A stretch of 64,000 bases of DNA from Enterobacter sp. Cy-643. Its GTDB lineage: Bacteria > Pseudomonadota > Gammaproteobacteria > Enterobacterales > Enterobacteriaceae. The notes under the pieces were generated by a model. That model was not told the DNA's origin. It saw nothing but the letters and a program-made list of their open reading frames with translations, and did no database searches. Where the stretch lies: positions 682,001 through 746,000 of the forward strand of contig NZ_VWWV01000002.1 in the NCBI RefSeq assembly GCF_011752815.1, in the 5' to 3' direction. The translations under genes were made by a program, and so were the position numbers. The stretch's first letter is position 1. Each line of letters begins with the position of its first letter. This document shows, piece by piece, positions 44,509 to 52,798 of this stretch.

Positions 44509-45263
44509 TGTGCTGCCTCATCTAATATCATAATTGATGAACATTGAGATGAAATTGTCTCATGGGGATTTTCCTGACAGGAAATTATAGAGAACGGAGA
44601 TGTGAAATCATACCCTGATATATAGTTAAATTTCCCGCGAATACATGTCCATTTCATTCTGGTAGCTATTTTATTGAGACGCGCGTCGCTACTTAGTTCA
44701 GGATCCGAATAAAACTTGCAGTCTTGAAACCTCACTAATTCTGTATATGTTGAAAATAATTTAATATTTTCATTATAGGTTCTATATACTATGACATCCA
44801 TGGCAAAAATCATCATGATCGCAAAAATAGCCAGGGCACCACATTTGCTTGCCAACCACTTTTTGATAGGGAATTTAGTATCTGTAAGAGTAGCATCTGC
44901 AAGAATATTGCCCGCTACATCTTCAGATACAGATAATTCTGGATTAATATAGAATCCTTTTCGTGGCACAGTAACGATATAATCATCCTGCCCACCTAAA
45001 GTATTTGAAAGCGCTTTTCGAATCAATGAAATGTTTTGATAGAGATTATTTGGTGTCGTTGACGCTCCATTATCATCCCAGGCAAATCCGTAAAGCTCTT
45101 GCGGTGTCGTTAATGTTCTCTTCATCAGCAACAAATGCAGGCATTTAGCTGTTGGGGCATTCAGAGTAACGACATATGGCATTCCGCTTTCATCTTTTGC
45201 ATGGAGGCTGTTAGTTTCAGGAACGAAAGTAACTCGATGTTCCAGGTTATAAAATTTCATCAT
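44505..45263 (-). CDS. ToxR/CadC-like membrane-bound transcription regulator (2)
   Basis: The 252 residues comprise an N-terminal winged helix (1-110: FAWDDNGASTTPNNLYQN, ISLIRKAL, PRKGFYINP), a membrane helix (about 141-160) and a periplasmic domain with four cysteines spaced like those of the paralogue (QDCKF, WTCIRG, ISCQEN, SQCSS). The recognition-helix region is very similar to regulator 1, so they may share or compete for operators. It is divergent from the alpha-fimbrial operon across a 900-bp region. Confidence 0.85.
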   Translation of the reverse strand: MMKFYNLEHRVTFVPETNSLHAKDESGMPYVVTLNAPTAKCLHLLLMKRTLTTPQELYGFAWDDNGASTTPNNLYQNISLIRKALSNTLGGQDDYIVTVPRKGFYINPELSVSEDVAGNILADATLTDTKFPIKKWLASKCGALAIFAIMMIFAMDVIVYRTYNENIKLFSTYTELVRFQDCKFYSDPELSSDARLNKIATRMKWTCIRGKFNYISGYDFTSPFSIISCQENPHETISSQCSSIMILDEAAQ

Positions 45264-45642
45264 TCAATGAGACTTAAAAATAAGTTTAACAATACTGATT
45301 AATCATATACCTAATAGCAAAAAAAAACAGAAAAACTCCCCTTAGATGTGAATTTTTTTCGAACCAGGCTGTACTTGGATTTAATTATTAAAATTAGATG
45401 AGCAATGTTTTTATAACATATGATTATTATACTGGTTCTGGATCACGTTCGTCATTTATCTTGAGGGTACTCTCGATCCGCACCTATAAAGCCGAAAATG
45501 GCGTGCTCATCGTCGATAGATGCTGCCTGCCCACATCCGCAACTAAACCTTGCATACGCTTCGAGCGCTGAATCTCAGGCTCAGGAGCCGCTGGCAGCGC
45601 TGAGTAACGGCCCGATTAAGCGTTACGGCAACCCGCTGCAGT

Positions 45643-45855
45643 ACCGATGTCATTGATCTGGATATCGTTGTCGCAGGGCAAACACTACCGACAAAGCCGG
45701 CTAATGCCGTCACTCTTTATGACGCGAGTGCCGCTGCAACCGAAAAAACAGCCACTATGACAGTAAGCCAGAAAAATTCAGGCAAACGTCCGACAGCAGG
45801 AAATTATCCAGGCTCTGTCACTATGATGTTCGATATCACTCCGGGAGTTCAATAA
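45643..45855 (+). pseudogene. Silent 3' copy of the CS1-type major pilin
   Basis: Starting at ACCGATGTC the frame reads TDVIDLDIVVAGQTLPT, VTLYDASAAATEKTATM and RPTAGNYPGSVTMMFDITPG to TAA. By hand alignment about 52 of 64 residues match the C-terminal part of the intact pilin at 46952-47440. The 5' part, including the signal peptide, is missing. It is in the same orientation, about 1.6 kb upstream. It may be a decayed duplicate or a donor for gene conversion. Confidence 0.85.
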
Positions 45856-45978
45856 GTTATTTTCTTTAACATCTGTTTCTCAGCGACGGAGTTAAACTGT
45901 TTAATCAGGGAGTCGTCTATACTCCCGCTTTGGTAACAATAGAGTTCAGATTCTGTAGTGTCGACTTGAGGGCAGAGT

Positions 45979-46011
45979 TCTGAAACTACAAGTTTCTCCG
46001 AAAGTTTCAGA
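45979..46011. promoter_or_regulatory. Inverted repeat upstream of the alpha-fimbrial operon
   Basis: TCTGAAACT and AGTTTCAGA are perfect 9-bp arms separated by 15 nt. A candidate operator or leader hairpin, 23 nt before the poly-C tract. Confidence 0.45.
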
Positions 46012-46033
46012 GCACAAAACAACAAACAAACAT

Positions 46034-46047
46034 CCCCTCCCCCCCCC
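46034..46047 (+). repeat. Poly-C tract (CCCC-T-C9)
   Basis: Four C, one T, then nine C lie 115 nt upstream of the chaperone start. C homopolymers of this length are prone to slippage; poly-C tracts in Bordetella fim promoters vary in length and switch expression. Confidence 0.7.
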
Positions 46048-46162
46048 TTATCTTCATTGAGTTAGGAGGAGCTTAGATCTTAATTAAAGCGATTCACCAT
46101 TATCAGAACCACCGCCTAAGGCATAATTAGAATCAACTTTTTGACGGAAACAAAATTTTAAA

Positions 46163-46921
46163 ATGAAAAATCTTTACTTTTGTTTACGACCATTTTTGTT
46201 TGCAGCCATGATTACCCTTATTATTCAATCATCAGCGATCAGCGCCCCATCAATATCTATTGGCTCAATGACTGATTTTATTTATAACACCAGCACATTA
46301 GCCAAGCGAATTTATAATAATGGCGACAGTACAGCCTTCGTAAGAGTAACAATTGACGAGATTGTATATGGTGATGATAATGAATCTAAAGAGATCCCAT
46401 TAGATAGTGAAGCACTTATTAGTGGTAAAGGTTCCGGCCTTATATCATCCCCGTCCAGATTGATAATACCCGTTGATGGTATGCAAACTAATCGCCTGAT
46501 GTTTACTGGGGAGCGAAAACACGAGCGTTATTACAGAGTTCGGTATATACCAGTCGTTCCTTCTGATAACGCAGAATTTGGTCTTAGCCTCAACGAGGCA
46601 AAAGAATATAAAGATAAAATTAGTGCAGGCGTTATGGTGCTTACCGGCTTCGGGAGTATTGTTACCGTCGCGCCTGAATCATCTAAATTTGACACTCTTA
46701 TTGCCGGCAAGGGTAATAATTTGCGCATTACTAACAATGGCAATACATCCATTTTCATTAGCGACCTGAAGTATTGCGATAATAATAAAAAAAATTGCAG
46801 TGCGGCATCTAATATTCAATTACGTCCTGGCCGCGTATTTACTCGCTCAGCCCAAAAACATCTGACCTGGCAGTATACGCTGACAGAAGGTGATAAAAAG
46901 CAGTCCCTGAACAACCTCTAG
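46163..46921 (+). CDS. CS1/CFA-type (alpha) fimbrial chaperone
   Basis: This 252-aa exported protein has a signal peptide (LIIQSSAISA) and the alternate-chaperone fold of CfaA/CooB/CblB, which lacks strict PapD motifs. It shows the first-domain block VRVTIDEIVYG and SRLIIPVDGMQTNRLMF. In this family the chaperone gene comes first, followed by major pilin, usher and minor subunit, exactly as here. It keeps pilins assembly-competent in the periplasm. The AT-rich composition contrasts with the DUF1120 operon. Confidence 0.85.
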   Translation: MKNLYFCLRPFLFAAMITLIIQSSAISAPSISIGSMTDFIYNTSTLAKRIYNNGDSTAFVRVTIDEIVYGDDNESKEIPLDSEALISGKGSGLISSPSRLIIPVDGMQTNRLMFTGERKHERYYRVRYIPVVPSDNAEFGLSLNEAKEYKDKISAGVMVLTGFGSIVTVAPESSKFDTLIAGKGNNLRITNNGNTSIFISDLKYCDNNKKNCSAASNIQLRPGRVFTRSAQKHLTWQYTLTEGDKKQSLNNL

Positions 46922-46951
46922 GAATTTATTAAAAAATGGAGATACGAAGTA

Positions 46952-47440
46952 ATGTGTAAAAAAACCTTTATTGCTAGCACAATGTTTGCAATGACCCTTG
47001 TTGCTAACGCGGTGGCGGCTCCACAAGTAGATTTTAGTATTGAAGCAGTTATTCCGGATAATTCATTCTACGTCACACCTTTAAATGGTTGGGATGCAAA
47101 AACCCAAAAAATGACCTGGAATGAAGCCAATAGCTCACTGGGTAATTTAACCCAGCAATTACAAATGAAAAATGCTAACGGAGGTATTAAAGCTTACCTG
47201 AGTGGTCAACCATCATTGAGCAGCAGCAGCAGCACCGATGTTATTGAACTGGATGTCGTTATTGCAGGGCAAACACTCCCTACAAACTCCTCTACTGCAG
47301 TCACTCTTTATGACGCGAGTGCCGCTGCAAACGAAAAAACAGCCACTATGACAGTAAGTCAGAAAAATGCAGGCACACGTCCGACAGCAGGAAATTATCT
47401 CGGTGCTGTCACTATGATGTTCGATACCGTTACGCCTTAA
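46952..47440 (+). CDS. CS1-type major fimbrial subunit
   Basis: This 162-aa pilin has a signal peptide (ending ANAVAA), a mature N-terminus APQVDFSIEAVIPDNSFYV typical of alpha-fimbrial donor strands (CfaB, CooA, CblA), and a C-terminal TAGNYLGAVTMMFD. It has no internal disulfide, as usual for this class. A serine run (SLSSSSSTD) in the middle is encoded by AGC repeats and could vary. It is 30 nt after the chaperone gene, and a hairpin follows the stop. A truncated copy lies upstream. Confidence 0.88.
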   Translation: MCKKTFIASTMFAMTLVANAVAAPQVDFSIEAVIPDNSFYVTPLNGWDAKTQKMTWNEANSSLGNLTQQLQMKNANGGIKAYLSGQPSLSSSSSTDVIELDVVIAGQTLPTNSSTAVTLYDASAAANEKTATMTVSQKNAGTRPTAGNYLGAVTMMFDTVTP

Positions 47441-47457
47441 TTACTTATTCCTGACCG

Positions 47458-47484
47458 GGAGATAAGGGGACTTCCCTTATCTCC
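47458..47484 (+). terminator. Stable hairpin after the major pilin gene
   Basis: GGAGATAAGGG pairs perfectly with CCCTTATCTCC (11 bp) around a 5-nt loop, 17 nt after the pilin stop and 37 nt before the usher. There is no U-tract, so it more likely blocks 3' exonucleases and favours pilin mRNA than terminates. Confidence 0.6.
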
Positions 47485-47520
47485 ACTACCTGACCTGACT
47501 TAATTATTGGAATATCATTC

Positions 47521-49977
47521 ATGCGCATGAATCGATTGCTCATTGGATCGATCGCCCTAACAATATTCAGCACAAATGCAACCACATTGACGGAACAAGC
47601 CGCTTCAATACCTGCTGAATTTAGGCAATATCTTTTCAACGTTCCTCTTTCAGCACGAGTCGCCCTTGACGGTAAGATCCTCGGTGATGCGATAGTTATT
47701 CTGAGCGAAAATGGTCAAGTTCAGCTAATACGTTTTACGGATAACACGGAAAGTGAATATGGTGAAGGCGAACGACAACATTGGCTGACAGCGTTGGCCA
47801 ACCCCGTGCCACTTGGAGAATGTAAAAAAGGATGCCCGGCTGGGCTGATGGCTATCGACTATAACATCAGTGATGCACGACTGACGCTTCTCACACCTCA
47901 TACTACAACGAACAATGACCGGTACTGGTACACCCTGCCAGAAGAGGGTGATACCGGGCTAATGTTCAGCAATCAACTGAATCTTAGCGGAAGTCGACAG
48001 CAATCTGCCCTCAGTTGGAACGCGGGAATTGATGCTGCGCTTGGAAACTGGAGCGTTACCAGTAAATTTCAGCAGGATAGCAGCTGGACTAATGGTCAGG
48101 ATTCAGCATCCCGTCATGCAATGACCTCGCTGTACACTCAGCGAGAGTTTCAGCAACACTTTTTGCGGGCAGGATTATTTACCCCTGATAGTCAGGGGCT
48201 GCTGCGTCAGCCTTACCTGGCCAGCGGTGGCATCAGCACTTTAGCAGGGATTATGGCGGGAAGTGGTGATGCCCTGCTTAAATCATCCGGCACCCCTGCT
48301 TTGTATCCGGTGTACATCACCGCCAACCGCGAGGGCATCGCAGAGATTTATCGTGATGGCTCATTGATAAGTTCTCAGCCAGTAATGCCAGGGCTGCAGG
48401 AACTGGACACCTCGCTACTCCCGCAGGGCATCTATGATGTTGAAATTCGTGTTCTTGAAGATGGCCGGGAAACCAGCAGAGTAACAGAAACTATCAACAA
48501 GCCAGGGCAATGGCGTACGCCGGGTCAACGTTTGCGTTACAATTTTTTCGCTGGCAAGCAACAAACGCTGTTTAACAGCGACAGCACCGAGCAGGAAAGC
48601 GACCTTGCGGTAGGTAGCAGTATCAATTATTTACTCACTCCGCGGATCACAACCGGTTTTGCCTTACAAAAAGTAGGAAGTGAAAATCAAACCGGCGCCT
48701 CATTTGACTGGCAAATTGCCCCCGCTTTTCAACTTTACAGCAATGTGTGGCGCAGCAATGTTACCGGCTATGGCTTTGATTCCCAGGGGATCTGGACACA
48801 TAAACAGGGGATGTTAGCAATGAGCCATAGCCGGAGCTGGTATCGTCAGGACAATGATTTATACAGTCGCCGTCCGCTGATTGATCACAACACCTCTTTT
48901 TCTGCTACCTGGCGGCTAAACAGTGAAAATAGCTTAAACGGTCGGCTCACGCATAGCAGCCGTTATGGCGGTATCGGGATTGATATAGGGTTTAATACCA
49001 GAGCCACACTGGCTGGAACCGCGATTAACTGGCGAATTTCCGGTTTTGACAGGCCTTACGGCAATAACGGTAACTTACGCAATCAGGGCTTCAGCCTGAA
49101 TGCAAGCTTCGCACTTGGGGCAGACGGACGCAGCGGTAATTTAAGCGTAGGGAGCCGCACGGACAACAATGGTGCGCGCGACCTCTACGCAACGGCTTCG
49201 GTGAACCAGCAGTGGTCAGAGGAAAATCCGATTAAAACAACAAACCTGACACTGACGGGAGACCGGCATGGTGCGGGTTTCAGTGCTTATAATCAGTTCG
49301 ATACTGATGTAGCCCAGGGAACGCTGTGGGGGCAGAGCTCCACGCTGAATGGCAATCTGTCAGGCGGTATCAATATGGGAACCCTGCTGGCATTTGGGCA
49401 AGGAAAAGTTGCGCTATCTAATCAGGCAAACGGCGGCCAGAAAGGCGGTATGATTGTCAACGTAGATTCCGATGACGACACTGCATCCCTGGTTGCCCTG
49501 ACTCCGTCGGGAAATGTTTCCCTCAAGCCCGGTCGCAACTTTATCCCACTGGAAGCCTGGAAACCGGGTACCGTTCAAATTGACTTCACCGGAACCGATG
49601 CCCCGGCACTGAAGGTAGAGCCAGAATATCTCGACTATCAGCATATTCCTGGCGGCATTAGTGCGAGGGATGTACGAGTGATGAAAACCATTACGTTGAT
49701 GGGCCGCCTGGTCAATGCCGGAGGCAAACCGCTGGGTGGAGCCTTTGTGGTTAACCACGCCGGGCGTACAGTAACGCAGCCTGATGGTTTATTTACTCTC
49801 GAAATCCACGAACTTAATCCGGTACTAACAGTAAAACACGCCTCTATTTCAGCGTGCGAAATCAAGTTTTCACCTGCTGAACAAAAAAACGATGACATTA
49901 TTTTTGCCGGGAATCTGACCTGTCCTGATACAGAATTTATGGCTAATCATCATCAAGATAAAAAGGACGGCGTATGA
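47521..49977 (+). CDS. CS1/CFA-type fimbrial usher
   Basis: This 818-aa outer-membrane usher matches the CfaC/CooC/TcfC group: a short signal peptide, an N-terminal region with a Cys pair (GECKKGCPAG), a barrel region with GLQELDTSLLPQGIYDVEIR and INKPGQWRTPGQRLRYNFFAG, and a C-terminal carboxypeptidase-like domain (TLMGRLVNAGGKPLGGAFVV) ending with a Cys pair. The alpha-type usher secretes and assembles the pilus rod. It overlaps the adhesin gene by 4 nt. Confidence 0.9.
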   Translation: MRMNRLLIGSIALTIFSTNATTLTEQAASIPAEFRQYLFNVPLSARVALDGKILGDAIVILSENGQVQLIRFTDNTESEYGEGERQHWLTALANPVPLGECKKGCPAGLMAIDYNISDARLTLLTPHTTTNNDRYWYTLPEEGDTGLMFSNQLNLSGSRQQSALSWNAGIDAALGNWSVTSKFQQDSSWTNGQDSASRHAMTSLYTQREFQQHFLRAGLFTPDSQGLLRQPYLASGGISTLAGIMAGSGDALLKSSGTPALYPVYITANREGIAEIYRDGSLISSQPVMPGLQELDTSLLPQGIYDVEIRVLEDGRETSRVTETINKPGQWRTPGQRLRYNFFAGKQQTLFNSDSTEQESDLAVGSSINYLLTPRITTGFALQKVGSENQTGASFDWQIAPAFQLYSNVWRSNVTGYGFDSQGIWTHKQGMLAMSHSRSWYRQDNDLYSRRPLIDHNTSFSATWRLNSENSLNGRLTHSSRYGGIGIDIGFNTRATLAGTAINWRISGFDRPYGNNGNLRNQGFSLNASFALGADGRSGNLSVGSRTDNNGARDLYATASVNQQWSEENPIKTTNLTLTGDRHGAGFSAYNQFDTDVAQGTLWGQSSTLNGNLSGGINMGTLLAFGQGKVALSNQANGGQKGGMIVNVDSDDDTASLVALTPSGNVSLKPGRNFIPLEAWKPGTVQIDFTGTDAPALKVEPEYLDYQHIPGGISARDVRVMKTITLMGRLVNAGGKPLGGAFVVNHAGRTVTQPDGLFTLEIHELNPVLTVKHASISACEIKFSPAEQKNDDIIFAGNLTCPDTEFMANHHQDKKDGV

Positions 49978-51179
49978 AAATAATATTATGGGCGGCAGCA
50001 ATATTCCTACTAAACGTTCCGGTGGTAAAAGCAGTAACGGTGGATATAACGACTGAATTCAATGCTGACATGTCAAAACCACAGCATAATGAATTTAAAA
50101 ATACAACACCTGAATCTGGATGGTGTTTCGTTCATCCAGATTACTGTACCCCGGGGGACTACTCAATAATGATACCATCGTTGCGAGTGGATAAATATTT
50201 AGACAGCCAGTCATCAAACATACTCGATAATCATATCTCCCTAACATTAAACACACAAAAAAAATATGTTACATTTCGAAATACAAAAACAGGAGCTACG
50301 TTCGAAGGAGAATTTAATTTATTTTTAATCAGCCAGGTTTATCGACGTATAAATCCAGGCGACAATGATATAGGTGGCCCCGTAGCTGATGCTGTTTTTT
50401 ATAGTAACTCAGATGGTTGCTTTACTTCAATACCTGCTGGCACCGCTAGTTCTGTTGGATTTAGCACTTCAATCAAAAACGCCAACAATATTACAACATG
50501 CCAACATAAAATGAACGGCAGACCTTTTACGGGCCCAGTATACATGGATGAAATAAGCATAGGTTACCGTCTTGTAACACCGAGACCAATGGATTTATTG
50601 TCAGGGGATTATGAGGCCGAAATTGTATATACTCTGGCTAATGGCGGTGATATCGATTTCTATGCAACAAGCTATTCAGACAATGAATTAAAATTTCACG
50701 TTAAAGCTACTGTAAATCATGCCTTCAATGTAAAGTTTGCTGCCCGTGATATTAACATTAGCCTTTCCCCTCAGGATGGTTGGGAATCATGGCGAAACGG
50801 AGGCCGCATTCCATCAAAGCTAAGTAAAGAAGTCCCTTTCGACATATCAAGCTCAACTAGATTTTCCGTCACGATGCAATGTGATACTCCTATGGATGAG
50901 AGATGTGGGCTTAAAAATACACAAACCGGCGAAACAGTACCAATGGATGTGGCTCTAACTATGCCTGGATTTTTTATCAACAATACAAATGTGAACAATA
51001 CTCTGCTCACAACCCGGGCCGGCGGAAGTGAATTTGATACAACTGGATCATTTGTAGTAAACCGCCGCTCACGAGTAGAATTTCGGGTCAACCGTCCTGA
51101 AGTAGAAAAGATGGTAAAATTACCGGGTTCGGCCTGGAAAGGTGCAGTTACGTTGATTTTTGATTCAAAAATGGAATAA
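49974..51179 (+). CDS. CS1/CFA-type tip adhesin (minor subunit)
   Basis: This 401-aa protein has a signal peptide (VPVVKA) and a two-domain layout: an N-terminal adhesin domain (to about 205) and a C-terminal pilin-like domain ending GSAWKGAVTLIFDSKM. It corresponds to CfaE/CooD/CblD tip subunits, which bind host receptors and initiate assembly. Several cysteine pairs (GWCFVHPDYC, DGCFTS/TTCQHK, MQCDTP/ERCGL) are consistent. Translation is coupled to the usher by ATGA. The receptor is not predictable from sequence. Confidence 0.85.
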   Translation: MKIILWAAAIFLLNVPVVKAVTVDITTEFNADMSKPQHNEFKNTTPESGWCFVHPDYCTPGDYSIMIPSLRVDKYLDSQSSNILDNHISLTLNTQKKYVTFRNTKTGATFEGEFNLFLISQVYRRINPGDNDIGGPVADAVFYSNSDGCFTSIPAGTASSVGFSTSIKNANNITTCQHKMNGRPFTGPVYMDEISIGYRLVTPRPMDLLSGDYEAEIVYTLANGGDIDFYATSYSDNELKFHVKATVNHAFNVKFAARDINISLSPQDGWESWRNGGRIPSKLSKEVPFDISSSTRFSVTMQCDTPMDERCGLKNTQTGETVPMDVALTMPGFFINNTNVNNTLLTTRAGGSEFDTTGSFVVNRRSRVEFRVNRPEVEKMVKLPGSAWKGAVTLIFDSKME

Positions 51180-51195
51180 AACCCGAATAATTCAG

Positions 51196-51211
51196 CCCCA
51201 CTCCGGTGGGG
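51196..51211 (+). terminator. Hairpin after the alpha-fimbrial operon
   Basis: CCCCAC pairs with GTGGGG around TCCG, 17 nt after the adhesin stop. A T-run occurs only about 20 nt later, so terminator strength is uncertain. Confidence 0.45.
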
Positions 51212-51326
51212 AATCTGGCCCCAGAGTATTTTTTCTCACTCAGATAGTTTCATCCGTCATACCAGTATGTTTTGCTTACCGACCCGGAATCAATGGGGCT
51301 GAGCCGTACGTTAAAAACGGCGGATT

Positions 51327-52241
51327 TTATACCATAATCAATAAAAGCATGCCGTTGCCGTGCGCCTCACGCAGCTTCTGGCCGGCGGCAGAGTATGTCA
51401 GGGACTTCACGATAGTCTGTTCTTTTCCGTCCTTTAGCGTCAGCCAGCTGCCCGACAGCATCCCCGCCACGTCGTAGGCCACACGCTGCTGATTACCTTT
51501 TGCATCGGTGGCGATCAGCACTGCCCCGGCGGCGTCGGCGGTGGTCAGGGTGGTATTTGTCTCACCGTTCAGCAGGTCGTTCCAGGCGGAGGCGTCTGTA
51601 CCCTGCCAGTTGGCTGTCACATCCGGGTTATCTGCGTCCTTCAGCAGGCGGCGGGTGACGGAAAGCGGCACGCCGGTCAGCGCGATACTGTCCGTCTGTA
51701 CAAGCCCGGCCGTGTCGTAGTGGCTGACAGGCTGACCGTCGAGGTTAAGCGCTTTCTCCTCAACAGAGTTACCGGCATAAACAAAGCGCTCCGTGATGCG
51801 AGCAGGTTCACCTTCCACATGCTCCGTAATACTTACCGGACGACCGGGCAGCTCTGCGTCCTCATACTGCCAGCTGCGGGTTACCGCCTGACTTGTGTCC
51901 TCCGTACCATCACCGGCAGTGCTGATGTTGCTGACCGCCAGAAACGGCCGACCGGCGGCATCGTTCAGCGTCACAGTGATACCGTTATCTACCCCCTGTG
52001 ACCGCAGAACGCTGCCGGCCAGGTCGGTCTGGTAGCTGAAGTTCATCAGTCCTGCCGCAGACAGCCGTGGGTCAGCGTTTTGCGTCAGAAGGCCGCGGGC
52101 ATCATACTGATGACGGGCGATGCGCTCATCGGTGGTGTCGGGGGAGTCAGGGTGACGGTGGTACGCGAGATCGCGCACGGTCAGCCCGCGGCTATCGAGA
52201 ACCGTGACCGAAGGGGTTTTGCTGAACAACGGAGTGCTCAT
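51327..52241 (-). pseudogene. Truncated TccC/RHS-type insecticidal Tc toxin component
   Basis: The 304-aa frame starts as TccC proteins do (MSTPLFSKTPSVTVLDSRGL, YHRHPDSPDTTDERIARHQY) and is collinear with the N-terminal third of Yersinia/Photorhabdus TccC up to KLREAHGNG. There homology stops and a short unrelated tail follows to a stop. The rest of the RHS shell and the hypervariable toxic C-terminus (several hundred residues) are lost. It follows a GH24 endolysin gene on the same strand, as in Yersinia tc islands. Confidence 0.85.
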
Positions 52242-52360
52242 GGATTTCTCCTGTTTATGAATACAGCCGGGCTGGCGGCACTGTCAATCACACGCCGGCA
52301 GCGTCAGGACTGACAATCCACTAGCCATCAGTGGCTTTCACCGCATGTTAATTGTCAGAA

Positions 52361-52798
52361 TTATGATAAAAATAATGCTCGTTCACGCAGGCGCCGTGGT
52401 AATAAGATATCAGCGGCATCACCCGATTTTTTCCATTTAGGAAATTCATTAGCCACACCCTGATAATTAGCCATATTTAAAAGTTTCAGCAGCGTTGATC
52501 CTTTAAATGCAGACGCACCTATATTGAAAATGAAGCTGCAAAGCGCGTCGTACTGGTTCTGGTTTAATGTGCACTTAACATAAGCTTCGAGGGTGTTTTC
52601 AACCCATGACAAATCCCCTTTGAGCAATATTGAAGATTGTTCCGCAGTTATTTTCATCCCCACGAACACAGGTACTCCATTAACATTGCCAGTATGGCCT
52701 ACCCCAATCGTTGGAATACCGCGAGAGTCTGAATATCCTGTCAATTTTTCGCCTTCTTCACGCTTAATGAAGTCAATTCCACCGTCACTTATTTGCAT
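52361..52798 (-). CDS. Phage-type GH24 lysozyme (endolysin)
   Basis: This 145-aa muramidase has the T4/P22 lysozyme triad: Glu in FIKREEGEK, Asp in YSDSRG and Thr in GVGHTG. It has LPRRLRERALF at the C-terminus, where R-RR-E-LF is typical of the family. No signal-arrest helix is evident, so a holin would be needed; none is encoded next to it. Its position just upstream of a TccC remnant matches the lysis cassettes inside Yersinia Tc islands, which release Tc toxins. The frame looks intact. Confidence 0.88.
   Translation of the reverse strand: MQISDGGIDFIKREEGEKLTGYSDSRGIPTIGVGHTGNVNGVPVFVGMKITAEQSSILLKGDLSWVENTLEAYVKCTLNQNQYDALCSFIFNIGASAFKGSTLLKLLNMANYQGVANEFPKWKKSGDAADILLPRRLRERALFLS

Larger units (their letters stand above)
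45264..46162. other. Regulatory region upstream of the CS1-type fimbrial operon
   Basis: This 899-base region separates the ToxR-like genes (-) from the fimbrial genes (+). It includes an AT-rich segment next to the regulators, a truncated pilin copy (45643-45855), a 9-bp inverted repeat and a poly-C tract, all listed separately. No intact gene is present. The promoter of the fimbrial operon is probably between 45860 and 46160. Confidence 0.6.
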
